Shown: positions 43,094 to 54,211 of the stretch, piece by piece
How positions within the stretch are numbered: the stretch's first letter is position 1
Layout of the letters: each line of letters begins with the position of its first letter
Assembly: GCA_001949185.1 (NCBI GenBank)
Contig: BDGG01000007.1
Coordinates: 1,810,215 to 1,874,214, forward strand
From: Ramazzottius varieornatus
Lineage: Eukaryota > Tardigrada > Eutardigrada > Parachela > Ramazzottiidae
Direction of reading: 5' to 3'
Length of the DNA: 64,000 nucleotides
Notes under the pieces: model-generated
Seen by the model: only the letters and a program-made list of their open reading frames with translations
Database searches by the model: none
Told to the model about the DNA's origin: nothing
Translations under genes and position numbers: made by a program

Positions 43094-43863
43094 TTAGACT
43101 TTTGTGGTCAAATAATCTTTCTTCTCCTCGAACTTGGGGCCGACTGTGGGACGGTACTGGACGGGGATATTGCTCAGGTCTCGGAGGACAACGTTGCCCT
43201 CCAGCCACAAACTCTGCTTGGGAGTGGTGATCAGCACGCTGTTGGCTTTCCAATACATCACCACCGACCGTACAGTACCCAAGTCTTTGCCAGCAGCCAT
43301 GAGGAAAGAATACGTCCTGCCAGGCACGAAATCATGCTTCCTAAAACACAACACTCATTTTCAGATGACCCTTCCACCTCCAAGTTCATCGGGAATTTCA
43401 ACATCTATGACAAGTACTGACTTGGGAGTTAAATGAAGCTTGGCGCTGGTAGCTTTGTTACCGTAAAGTGTAACCCATAGATCGGCTCCATTATGCTGCA
43501 AAATCGCACACTGCATTGTCAACAGGTCTCGACAGCGTACTAACCATCTTAGCGTTTGCCCATTTCACCTTGGAAGCCCCGTTTTCCTTTGTCTTGTTCT
43601 GGAGCGCAATGGTTAACTGATGGGTCATGACTGAAAAACGAGTTCGTAGCGGTGAGGAAATGTGTACAGTGCGCGCCAAAAAAAACAGCGCCGCGGGAAT
43701 TAAATATCCAACATATGCATGAATATCTACCTGGCATGGGGGTGGTAGTCTTGGCCCGGTCTGCCGCTTGGGTAAAGCCCTCATCGCCGGGTCTTCCCAA
43801 GGTCGACGAAACAGCACAGGCCATAAGGAACGCTATGAGGACGGACTTCATGATGAAAGCCAT
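43094..43863 (-). CDS. Secreted PLAT-only protein 1 (lipase-derived)
   Basis: Exons 43863-43731, 43630-43545, 43495-43422 and 43340-43094 give 179 aa. A signal peptide (KSVLIAFLMACAVSSTLG) is followed by a TTTPMP linker. The rest equals the C-terminal PLAT-like beta-sandwich of the lipases upstream: HQLTIALQNKTKENG, DLWVTLYGNK, DFVPGRTYSFLMAAGKDLG, QSLWLEGNVVLRDL. There is no lipase catalytic domain. In pancreatic-type lipases this domain binds colipase and lipid surfaces, so a secreted lipid- or membrane-binding role is plausible. It is the first member of a minus-strand tandem cluster with the PLAT-only gene at 44298 and the lipases at 45372 and 48788. An upstream Met four residues before the hydrophobic core is used here as the start. 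Confidence 0.75.
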
Positions 43864-44297
43864 TACCCTGTTCGCAGGATAACACAGGCATTGATCTCGG
43901 AAGACTGAAATTGGACGACCACTTGAGACGGCAGCGAACTGGCCAGCAATCGTTGGACTGATTTCCTGGCTTGGCTAGGGCACTGCAGGTAATAACTCTC
44001 TGCCTTATTGTCATTTTGATCCAGCTATCCTTGTCTGAGCTGCAGGTAATCTGTTTCATTGTCCAAGCTTTTGTTAGCTATAATCGTAGCCAGACATTGA
44101 TGCACGGTCGCGATTTTGAACGGAGAGTGACGATTCTTGCGACTGACCTTCATACTTGTACAGCATCTGCTAAAGTCCGCTCCACAATAATACGGTTCAG
44201 TCTATATAATCCTATTCGAAGGCAGAGATAAATTTTGAGACTTTACCCAACAAGAGTTTTAACGCTTAAGAGCGGAAGATAGGTCGGGAAAGAGCGT

Positions 44298-44963
44298 TTA
44301 ACGAATGAGTGTGGTATGGAAATCTTTCTTTTCCTCCATCGTAGGCCGGGGAGTGCGATAGGCTGCTGTGGTGTTCATGTTGCGCAAGTTGACATTGCCT
44401 TGTTGCCAGAGGTACTGCGTGGAGGTCCAGAACCAAGTGTTGGCATCCCAGAAAAGGACCAGCGACTGCACTTCACCCAGGTCCTTGCCAGCCGCCACCA
44501 GAAACGTGTAGGTTTCTCCCGGCTCAAAGTCTATCCTGCCCGGCGTCAAGTAGAGCTTGGCGCTGCTGGCCTTACTGCCGTGTAACGTCACCCACATATC
44601 CGCCCCCTTGTGCTGCAGCCAACATCTTAATCGACTCATACCTTTCATTTTGTTCTAATCTTAATAAGAAGACCAACCTTCTTGCCGCCATTTTCAGCAG
44701 TCTTGCCTTGAAGGGTGAATGATAGCTGATGGGTGACGACTAGAAAGCAAGTCAGTGCTCAATTGCAACGTACTATACCTAACGTAGCAGGTCAAAATTC
44801 ACAGTGGGGCCTCACCGGGCATGGGCGTCGTGGTTTTCGGGGCGTGCAGTTCCTCTTCGCTGGCTGCTTGGCTAGCTTGAACTGCGTGCATACTCCATAT
44901 TGGCCAGGAATGTGCCAAACCGAGCGAACACAGCAATAGCAGTCCGCCCATGCGAATCTCCAT
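44298..44963 (-). CDS. Secreted PLAT-only protein 2 (lipase-derived)
   Basis: Exons 44963-44816, 44739-44678 and 44612-44298 give 174 aa, a close paralogue of the gene at 43094. It has a signal peptide (MGGLLLLCSLGLAHSW) and the same KTTTPMP linker, then HQLSFTLQGKTAENGGKK, DMWVTLHGSKASSAKLY, DFEPGETYTFLVAAGKDLG and YLWQQGNVNLRNM. The intron that splits the PLAT domain in its neighbour (before the HDF/IDF-P-G segment) is absent here, so the two exons are fused, indicating intron loss or, less likely, gain in the neighbour. No catalytic lipase region is present. Confidence 0.75.
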
Positions 44964-45371
44964 GATGACGGTGGTCAAGTTTGCAGGTAACAAAGAACGA
45001 GCAGTCTGATGATTTTTGATCTGTTGATCAGTTTGAACTTGCTACTGACAAGCTGTCATTGATTCGTGCTCTTGTGATTTTTATTTGGTTTCAAAGTTAC
45101 CTTATCGAGACGCATGTTCAACGTTTACGATAAAGACATAAAGGTATCAGTATTTTCCGGAATATGGACTGGTGCATGGTGCCAGTCAGGCCAGTCGTGA
45201 GTTGATTTTGTTTGCTAGTATTCAACCCAGCCGCCAACAGATGTAGGAAGAAAACTAAATAGACCTCAACCGAGAGAAATTAAGTCCACATCTTTCATAT
45301 TGATAGAGCATTCCTCGAAGTGACTAAATTCTATCCAAAGAGCAGCACGAGTTGAAAAGCATGTCAGTCGG

Positions 45372-48059
45372 CTACTGAGAGTGCGATGTGACGAAACTGG
45401 CCAGCTGGTTTCTCTTTTCCTTGACAGCGCTTTGGGTCGGTTGGAATTCGCTAATCAGTTCCGACTGGTCCGTCAGGAGCAGATTTCCATGCAGATGAAT
45501 GATTTTAGCTTTGCCCACATCAACCAAGTGCGAACTGTCTACCCAGTACAGTACCAGCGAATGAACCACGCCCAGGTCTCTCCTGCTTTCCACCATAAAG
45601 CGGTAGGTCTTTCCCGGTTCCATCGTCACCGCGCTGAAGAAAAACGCCTTGCCTGTATGCTTCAAGCAGGAAATTGACAAACTTGGGTGACAGACTTACT
45701 TCTCCGAAAGCAGGAGGGCGTTTGAGCTGCCTCGTGTTCCATGTAAGGTCACCTTAACCATGCCTTTAGCTGTCTTGGCTTGGTTCTCTTTGGTTTTGTT
45801 TTGTAACGTCATTTGAAATTTGTACATTGTGGCTATGAAAAAAAAGAACTAACATCCTTGGGCACAAAGCTTACCTGTATAATAAAACTGCAGAAAGTAA
45901 CGTGCGGACTGCGGACTTACTGCAAAGTGGAGTTGCGTCGGCAGTCAATGTGTAGAACTTATTCTGCACATTTGGGTGCGCCAGCGACGCATTTACAAAG
46001 TAGCCTAGCTTGGAACACTTGGTGGCGTCCTTACAAGAGAAGCACTTGCCCTCTAGGAACTGCAATAAGCAAGGAGTCAAGGTTATATACCAGCATCTCG
46101 TAAAGGGAATGTACTAAGGACTTACATCAGTATAGGTTGTGCATTCGTAACTACATATGGAACAGGGAGCTGTGTTGATGCTTTCGACGAACATCATCAA
46201 GGCTCGCATGTGGCTACAGATGAAGGTTTCTGTCATGGACTCTGTCAGCATCTCCAGTAGGTCTGCAATGAAGTAGGAGAAGATGATGGTTAATCTACCC
46301 GAGGCGACGACACGGAGCGGCTACTGACCGAAGGCAGTCATCAGGCGCAGACTGTCTGCCGCAGCTCTGTTCAGCGGACCAAGGTTCTCGCAGCCCGGCT
46401 GCAGAGTTCCTCCATTGGGATAAAAGTCTACCCAACCAATACCATTAACAACTGCATGAAAAGATATACAGTCCTGTTCGACACTTACTGATATGACCCA
46501 TTGGCTGGCTCGAACCCAGCCCCATATTGGGAATGATGTATTGTCCATCGGATATAATCTGACAACCGCACGCGTGGATTTCTTATAGAAACAGCACTGA
46601 TACAATTCACTCGTTCGAAATCCGGAAGAATAGTGTCTTTCATTTGACAGAAGCAGCCCTCTGCATTCCCTTTTCGCTCTTCGGAAAGAGAAACAGCAGC
46701 CAGAAGTCTTTGACAGTGCTGCATTCAATCAAATGGAGTGTGATGGCATGGTCAGAAGTTGACAGCTCGACTGTATGGAACTGCTTTCGCAAAGCTGGCG
46801 CTTTTAATATGTTAGAAAACAAGCAGTTGATTTTTAACTAAATTGATTGTCATAGATTATGAGGTCACTTTCTTTTGTTTTTGGCAAGACGTTCGGTTGA
46901 TGTTTGACTGGTGGCAAATGGAAAGGGATGAATAGTGTACGGATTTCGAACGAGTGGGCTGTATAGAATATGGAAAAGGCCTTGGAGAGGTGATGTCACA
47001 GTGCCTTACGGTGTCAATGAAGTTGGCGTCAGTTGGGTCGCAGCGGACGGTGGGCGGCATGTTCTCGAAGTAAGGGCCAGCTGGGTCCAGGGCGGTGATA
47101 CGCTGCAGCAGGGTGCCGTAGTTGAGGCGAATGTGTTCACCAGCGTAGCAGGCGGTGTGGGTACCCAAACTGTGGCCGATCAGATGAAAGTCCTGCATCC
47201 GCGCACCGTACTCGTCGACCAAGTGCTTGATGAATTGGGCTGTGAAGACGCCCACCAGTCGGGAGTTGGCCACTGCTTGCGTGTATGGTGGCTGATTGCC
47301 AGCCGCTGTCGACAAAACCCTGGAGCATTATATTCATGTGGAAATTGACAAAGAAGAAGTGGGCGCCTACACCAGTCCAGACGGATGACGTTATAGTCTC
47401 CTTCAAGGAGAAATTCCTCCATCATTTGGCGGTTCCATCTGAGAACGTAACGATCCATCAGACCGTGGATGATGACTTTGGTAGGTCTTTGGGGCTGGAA
47501 GTGCGATTGGCCGATGGTGGCCGCCGAGTCGTACAGATCGAGGAACTCTGACTTGTCTGGGTTTTCGCGAGTGTTCAAGCGCATTTTCAGCTTTGTGCGG
47601 ATGGCGCAGTTGGGCGCAGCATTGATCGGCCTGGTATAGAAGAATTAAGAGTACACTTTCGACAGCATAGACTGTGATGCCCTGTCACGCTCGGCCATAA
47701 CCGATTAGTAGTTTTTACCGGTGAAGAATGTGGAAGAAGTCGCTGGTTATGGGGAAGCAGCCCAAATCTCCGCAGCATGATGTCCTTTCTGCAAACATCA
47801 TTTGACGTATGTCAACAGCATGAATTGAAGTGCTACGTATACCAGCATCTCACTTACGTTCTCCATCATTAAGGGTTCCCCTCTGTTGGACACCGTCCAA
47901 TAAGTGTCCCCGGATCAGCTTCGGCAGGAGTTTGCTGGATAGAGCATCGTACTGAAGCGGCACCGTATCCGGCAGGACATTTTGCGGAGGCAGTCGTCGA
48001 AATGCAAGGATGGCCGGTACGACCAAGGCCAAGATGACCAGCTGACAAGCAAGCAACAT
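45372..48059 (-). CDS. Secreted pancreatic-type triacylglycerol lipase 1
   Basis: Ten exons: 48059-47858, 47788-47719, 47630-47373, 47319-47010, 46558-46489, 46451-46329, 46262-46126, 46059-45921, 45832-45700 and 45633-45372. All phases agree, giving 567 aa. Signal peptide LLACQLVILALVVPAILA is followed by CCGDLGCF...FFHILHRPINAAP, the standard start of the family. The triad is visible: nucleophile Ser in HLIGHSLGTH, Asp in ALDPAGPYF, His in CSHMRAL. The PMGH...DFYPNGGTLQPGC block is complete. A C-terminal PLAT-like domain follows (MTLQNKTKEN, EPGKTYRFMVESRRDLG). It should hydrolyse dietary or storage acylglycerols outside the cell. Intron 4 (46559-47009) contains a TIR element. Confidence 0.9.
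46597..46968. mobile_element. MITE-like TIR element, family TTCGAAATCCG (second copy)
   Basis: Left terminus CACTCGTTCGAAATCCGG (near 46608) and right terminus GTACGGATTTCGAACGAGTG (near 46939) are inverted copies. They share the core with the element in kinase B intron 2. It sits in an intron of lipase 1. Confidence 0.7.
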
Positions 48060-48787
48060 TTTTGCGCTGGACTGCTGTGCGATCTCGGTGCCCTCTCTAC
48101 GTCTGGCCAATCATCACTTCAAACAAGACGGAAGGGACTGAAGTGGACTTGACCTTGTGCTGTACGGATGGTGCAGCCCTAGCGCTGCACAACGATCTTT
48201 GAGCTTGAAGCGTAAAGTCCGTCTTGTACGTAAGTTCGTCATTGTTTCGCCGTTGGCTATCTGTTACTTTCAAGTTCTTGCCCATGACCTTGACAAGTCT
48301 ACAAACAATGGGGAAATGCAAAGTAAGGTCTTGTGACCGATAACACCTCGGATAACTTCTGGGACCAGCGTCTGCTGACGTGAAGCGCTCATTGTTTCCT
48401 CAATCTCCTACAGAGCAGCGCTCATCAACAGACAATATTTGGCATTTGCTTAGCCTATCCAGGAGGTATGTTCGTACATGCCTCCATATATGTCTGCGGA
48501 ATAATGGGACACGAACTTTGCACTTGATGGTCAAAGTTTGAATAGTAACGGGTACTGGTACTGCTATAGTATTGATGCATCGATCTCGGCACACTATCAA
48601 TGTGTTTTATCATTTAGCAGTTGGATCTGCTTCCTCGACATTTGTACGAGTGTTGGATCTGGGCTTTTCACAGCAATCAACCCATGAAGAAAAAAGCAGA
48701 CTAGGCGGACGAATAGCGAAAGCTGTAACTACAAATGCAGAAAGAATTGTGTGCAGCAGCGCAGTCAGCATAGAGCGTCTCTACAGT
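48060..48787. other. Intergenic between lipase genes
   Basis: About 730 bp; presumably the lipase 1 promoter and the lipase 2 3' flank. No repeat or small gene recognised. Confidence 0.5.
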
Positions 48788-50869
48788 CTACTTTCGGGAG
48801 CACAGCAAATCTTTGCCGGACTGAACTTTGCCATCAGGCACGCCCACGCTGTACTTGGTCACTTGCTCGCTGGCATCGGTCAGTGAGACATCACCATCGA
48901 GCCAGATGTAATGAGTCTTGAACCAGTTGCCGGGGTTCAAATTGCTCTCCTGCTCTTCCCAGGTGAAGTACAAGGAGTGAACGACACCCAGTTCTGTTGG
49001 CGTCTCGAAGAAGAAATTGTACTTTTGACCTGGCCTTAGATCAACGGACCTATCAAGTACGAGCAAACATTTAAGATGAAAGGTCGTCTTCTGAACTTAG
49101 AAGAAATTGAGTGGGAAATGGACGTACTTTCGAGTCACGCGGATCTTCCTAGTGCCGAGTGAACCGAAGAGTGTGATGAAGACCAGTGCAGACTTCTTCT
49201 TTGAGTCGTTATCCTTGGTCTTGGGTTGGATCTTGAAGGAAAAGGTGTGAGGTACGGTACAGAATGGCGACTTGGCTGTGGTGATGGTGTAGTAGTTTCT
49301 GGGCTGGGCTGAGATCAAGGAAGTGTCGGCGTGGAAACCCAGGTTGGCGCATTTGCCGTTGGCGCAGGAGAAGCATTCACCAGCCAGGAACTATAAGAAG
49401 AAATGGGTCGACGTATCTGTTTCGAAGGCTCGACCGTTACTTTGCGAACTAGCGATTAGCCAGTAAGTACCTTGTCGTAGTCTGAGCATTCATAGGAGGT
49501 CATGTTACAGTCTTGGTCGTTGATGCTTTCGTAATAGAGCACTGGTGCTCGCGCATGACTACAGGCGGCTCCGTCGAAGGCAATGGCTGCCACGGTGCCC
49601 AGGTCGCTCCAGTCTGTAGTATTCATGGTGGGGCCGGTAATCACTCCGTTGACAATACTGCCGAACACACCAAGCCGACAAATTGAAAGATACGTCTGAT
49701 GAGACGGGGTTGACAATTCAACATGAGCTTACTTTTTGCTACAGCCGGGCTGCAACGAGCCTCCGTTGGGGTAAAAGTTCATGTGGCCCATGGGCTGTGG
49801 TGAGCCATAGGCCGCCACCAGTATAGTCTCACCATCGGTAACAATCTGTCAAAAAGGTATTGTAACGAACTATCTTTGCTTGTGGTTGGATGTTTGATTG
49901 ATTGAAGTGGTCGCTGACCGTGATGACTTTCTTGGCATCAGTAGGGTCGAGGCGGACGGTGGGTTTGGTGCTGGTAAAGTAGGGACCAGCCGGATCCAGA
50001 CCGGTAATGTGGCCCAAAGCAATCCCGTACGTCTTTTTCAGCGCTTCGCCGGCGTAACCAGCCCCATGCGCTCCCAGAGAATGACCAACGATTTCCACAT
50101 TGTCAGCACTTACACCGTACTCGCTGATAATGTGGTGGACGAAGCGGGCACAGTGCGAACCGACCAGACGAACGTTAGCACTGGCTTGATAGTACGGGAT
50201 GTTATTACCATGCGCTGAAACATGAATAATAATAAAACAATTTGACATGTTTCTTTTCTCGCGGTACAAGAAAACACATCTGCAATATAGTACTGTATGG
50301 CTTACACCAGTCCAGTCGGATAACGTTGAAGTCGCCCTGCGCCAAGAGTTCACCAACGGTGGCAGACCACCAGGGCCAGCGGTAATCATCGAGGAAGCCA
50401 TGGATGATGATGAAGGTTTTTTGCCTTGGGTTGAAGTTCGACTTGTCGATGGTCGACGTCTCGTAGGAATCCAAGATCTGAGTGACCTTTGAGTTCCGCC
50501 GCGTGTTAAGGTGGTACTTCAGCTTGTCCTTCAACGAGCAGCTGGGCACCGAGTTGATTGGTCGATGGAGCAAGTCGAAAAAGTCGCCTCCTGATGAGTA
50601 ACAGCCTAGGTCTGCGCAGCATGTGTGGGCTCCTGCAACAAATGTGACCGAAAAAGACGTTTGTATCAATGCAAGTAGCTTTCCAACGAAAAACGGATAT
50701 TTGTCTCACTGGTCTGGACAGGTTGCTCCTTCAGGACCACAGGCGGGGGAGTGACGTCGTTGCCAAACTTGTCGATGATCCGGCCCGGTCTAGCAGGAAA
50801 GGCAGCAACCACGCACAGCACCAGGCTCAGCGTCAGGGTCGTGGCTAGAATGGCCACACTGAGCGACAT
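48788..50869 (-). CDS. Secreted pancreatic-type triacylglycerol lipase 2
   Basis: Seven exons: 50869-50710, 50632-50306, 50214-49919, 49845-49733, 49657-49471, 49390-49128 and 49049-48788, 535 aa. Signal peptide is ILATTLTLSLVLCVVAAFPA. The catalytic core has FDLLHRPIN, FIIIHGFLDDY, VIRLDW, nucleophile Ser in EIVGHSLGAHGAGYAGEAL, Asp in GLDPAGPYF and His in CSHARAP; PMGHMNFYPNGGSLQPGC is intact. The PLAT-like domain is KSALVFITLFGSLGTRK then DLRPGQKYNFFFETPTELG. Exon boundaries differ from lipase 1 in several places (fewer introns). Junction 50306 was chosen because GTAAGC there restores the frame, whereas the GT two bases earlier does not. Confidence 0.9.
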
Positions 50870-51629
50870 GGCTACTGTGTAACAATGTCAACCAGGAAAG
50901 AATTAGAAATAACTGCCAATTCCCTCCACGCGGTTCCTGCTTCGTCAGCGGGAATTTCGATCAAGAAACTTTTGTAGCGGAAACCTGTATTCGGGAATGG
51001 GACCCAGTCGACCTGATGTATTAGGTTTGTCGACCTTGTCTTGGTGATAAAATGAAGTTGAGGTTGATTGTTCTGACCTTATCGTAGCCGGTATGACAAG
51101 CAACCTAGAGAAGACTACACTGATAATTGCTGCTTCTTTAACACGTCACGAAGCCGATTTCTACGTGGGGTAAAAGCTAGTGGGCAGGTTGCGTCTGCCA
51201 AATGTATACGTCACCACATGAGGACATACCTTGCTATAGGGCGGCATATTTCGGGGTTTTTTGTACGGTTGCTTGACGCCTCGAAAGTGAATACCTAATT
51301 CACCCACACTCCCAGTTAACCCGATGTTCTTGTGACGTTTTAAAGAAGTGCGAATTATTACTGTGATAATTCTGAATGTACAGAAAGTGGACTTTTGGTA
51401 CTGCAGCTCCAAAGTTCATTCCATCTTCATGGTGTTCCAAATCAGGTTGAGGCTATGCGCACAATTGGTATTAAATGCACGACACACAGCGCGAACTTAT
51501 CGAGAACAAGACACATCTCTGAAAACTGGCTTCAAACTTACAGGAAATTCAGAGGATTACCGGCACAAGGAATATCTTTTCCCACGACTCAGTCTTCCGC
51601 CTGCAGCGCTCACTCGGTACATCGTACGG
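50870..51629. other. Intergenic; nothing recognised
   Basis: About 760 bp upstream of lipase 2; likely promoter, no clear motif seen. Confidence 0.4.
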
Positions 51630-52182
51630 CTTGTTCAGTCTTCGCTTTGCGTCAGAGTAATGCCCTTTTCTAGCCAGAGGTAATGAGTTTTGAACCAACT
51701 GCCCGGATGGAGTTCGACTCTTGTCCTTCCGATGTAAAGTACAGTGAGTGAAATGAAACCGGGATCTTTGGGCCTCTCGAAGTATTGATAGAAATTGTAA
51801 TGTTGACCGGGTCGTAGGTCGGCGGGACTGAAAATCAGTGAGAGTTAGACGGGGTAGTACTCAAATACCTGCTTCGTGCTGTTGTCAATTCGATTTGGAA
51901 ATCGTGAGCAAAAAGGTAATACTTACGTTAAGGATGACTTTTGCGGCTGTGGGGTCCAGGACACAGTGGGCTTGGTGTTTGTGAAGCGGGACCAGCACAG
52001 TCCAGGCCGGTGATTCGGACCAGTCGGTCCAACTTCATAGCGCATGTCTTCTTCAGAGCCTCACCAGCATAACCCGGCACCGCGTGTGCGTCAAAACTGT
52101 CTCTGACCACTTCGAAGAGATGGGGACTACCACCGTACTCCCCGACAGTGGCTGATGAAACGAGCGACGTGACTACCAACTA
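51630..52182 (-). pseudogene. Lipase pseudogene fragment
   Basis: Two lipase pieces lie in gene order on the minus strand. At about 52140-51940 the frame retains GYAGEALKKTCAMKLD and ITGLDCAGP, equivalents of GYAGEALKKTYGIALG and ITGLDPAGP in lipase 2, but the GHSLG motif is disrupted. At about 51835-51660 it keeps ADLRPGQHYNFYQYFE and GSWFKTHYLWLE of the PLAT domain with a frame break between them. The intervening exons are gone. It is a dead duplicate of lipase 2. Confidence 0.75.
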
Positions 52183-52375
52183 GGCCAGCGTTTGGCCGGT
52201 AAGTTTAGTTCAACGAAACACTGTTGATTGTTGATTGACCAATGCTCAGCTTTGGCGAGGCGTCATGAGCTGCGACAAACCTCACAGGATACGAACCGAA
52301 ACTCAGTGTTGTGTGTATGTTAATCTTTCCAGCCCTGGACAGACTGTTCCTTTCATTTTCATCCTTACTCTTGGG

Positions 52376-53561
52376 ATGGACGGCTCTTCTTGGTGCCAGT
52401 CCACGTTGTCTGTCAAGGAACTCTCAGAAGTAAGACTCGTTTGCCGTCACAGTGCAAGCATGAAGGGAAGAATTTTCTGTCGTCTAGGATTTGACGGTGG
52501 AGCTGAATGCAACCTGGGACATTGCCGACTATGAGCATGCCTTCGCCAACGGGGCTACCCTACACTCTCATCCGTTCCCGGCCCCCAAGAACTCCTACTT
52601 TGACGGCTTCCACTGGTAAAGTTTACTCAGTTACCGTCGCTACACTAGTCATTACGTACTCACTACGAGTCTTTATTCAAGCTCCTTAAACTTGCATATT
52701 TTCTGTTATTGTTGTTCGGCAGGAAAATTGCAATACGACCCGACGGAATGTTCTCGGACGAAAAGGCTCATGTAGCCGCCTTTGTTGAGTTACACTGCCG
52801 TAATACGCTGAAATTCGCTGAAAGGATGCGGCATGTGGGAAGAGGAGGGAATAGTGGTCAATGTCTCACTCGCACTAGGATGCAGAAATCGAATATTTCA
52901 TGTTCAAGGTAAGATTATTTGTTTAATTCCATAGTATTTTAAAGAACCGGAGTTTACATCATTTTATTGGCTGTATACCTGCTGTATGGAAATTGTCAGG
53001 CGAAGACCGCGTCCGTCTTTATCCCGGCCAAGACGTTCGGTTCCCTTACTTCATCGAACGAAACCGTCTACATTCTCTGATTGGAAAGGCACCATCAAAA
53101 CAGTTGACTTTGCAACTTCAGGTAGTGGAACATATATCGCACATATGATGAACTGCCGGAATGATAAATACATTGTGGCTTGGTAAACTCGAAGACGTCC
53201 CATACGATAGGTGACGATGCAGGAGCGAACGGTAGTTTATTATGCCCTGGTTCGAGATCGCAACCGCCTTCAAGAAGCGCAAGCATCCTCCGAAGACATC
53301 GTATACCTTTGGGCTGAAGGTGTTTCTATTGCGGTGAACCGTACCGTACTCCAAAAAGCCTCGCCCATTTTTCGCGTTACGCTGTCGACCGAAGGCTATC
53401 GAGAAGCCGAAAGCAACGAGGTGGTCCTCTGGGCAGTCACGGCGCAACAAGTGGTGGATTTTCTGACAGACAATGATGTCACGGGATGGACCTTGTCCGA
53501 TGCCGTGGAGTTGTTACGAGTTGCTGACAAGGTTGGGAACAAACAGAGGCCCGTAAACTGA
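52376..53561 (+). CDS. MATH-BTB (SPOP/TDPOZ-like) protein with a frame break
   Basis: Exons 52376-52429, 52488-52615, 52723-52908, 53000-53121 and 53211-53561. Exons 2-4 resemble a MATH domain (FHWKIAIRPDGMFSDEKAHV; later VNVSLALGCRNRIFHVQ and PYFIERNRLHSLIGKAP). Exon 5 is a BTB domain (SIAVNRTVLQKASPIFRVTL, then WTLSDAVELLRVADK) that stops soon after its core, without a BACK region. In SPOP-type proteins the MATH domain binds substrates and the BTB domain binds cullin-3. Within exon 3 the frame must shift: removing 25 nt at 52800-52824 (GT...AG bounded) restores it, but that is too short for a normal intron. It may be a pseudogene, or the base call may be wrong. Confidence 0.55.
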
Positions 53562-53582
53562 ACGTCGAAGGTTGTCATCCAT

Positions 53583-53699
53583 AGTGGCGCACGCTATAGC
53601 AAATGAAACTGCAGACGTGCGCCACTCGTAAAGTCGACAAGATTGCCTTTCGAAGTGGTGCGCGCTTCTTGCCACTAAAACCAGAGGCGTGCGCCACTT
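53583..53699. repeat. Two hairpins of the CAAGTGGCGCAC family
   Basis: 53583-53626 (AGTGGCGCACG...CGTGCGCCACT) and 53653-53699 (AAGTGGTGCGCG...CGTGCGCCACTT), just after the MATH-BTB gene. Confidence 0.8.
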
Positions 53700-54211
53700 G
53701 AAGAGACGATCTTGCACGCTTCGTTTGTCGCCCTCGCATTTCTTACGAATAAGCTTTCCACACTGATTCTGTCTACAGTACGCGATGAATGACTTGACGG
53801 AAGCATGTGAGAATTTCCTGCTGGAATATTCTGGCGCGGATTTCGATGACGGTGCAGCGAAAGGGAATCTAAAAATTTTATTCTCCATCATAAAAGTATC
53901 CAAGTGAACGATGCATTTCTTCTCCTGAAAAACCCTTTGTGACGGACGGAGGTTAAGAAAGGAAAACGAGGAAAGCCTGACTGAGCAAAACCTCGAGTAT
54001 GGAATGCCCACCAAAATAATACACGATGCGACAAACACACAAAGGCAGCTGCCAGCTATCTCTCTAATAAAACTCGAAGGATGCGCAGCAGCCATAGAAA
54101 AAGAAGGAAAATCTTGAGACAGATAAAAATTCAAATGAAGCCTTTCGAGCATTGACCAACTTGAAAATCATGAAACAACACAAAGAGAAGGGAGGTAAAG
54201 GTTTCAGAGTC

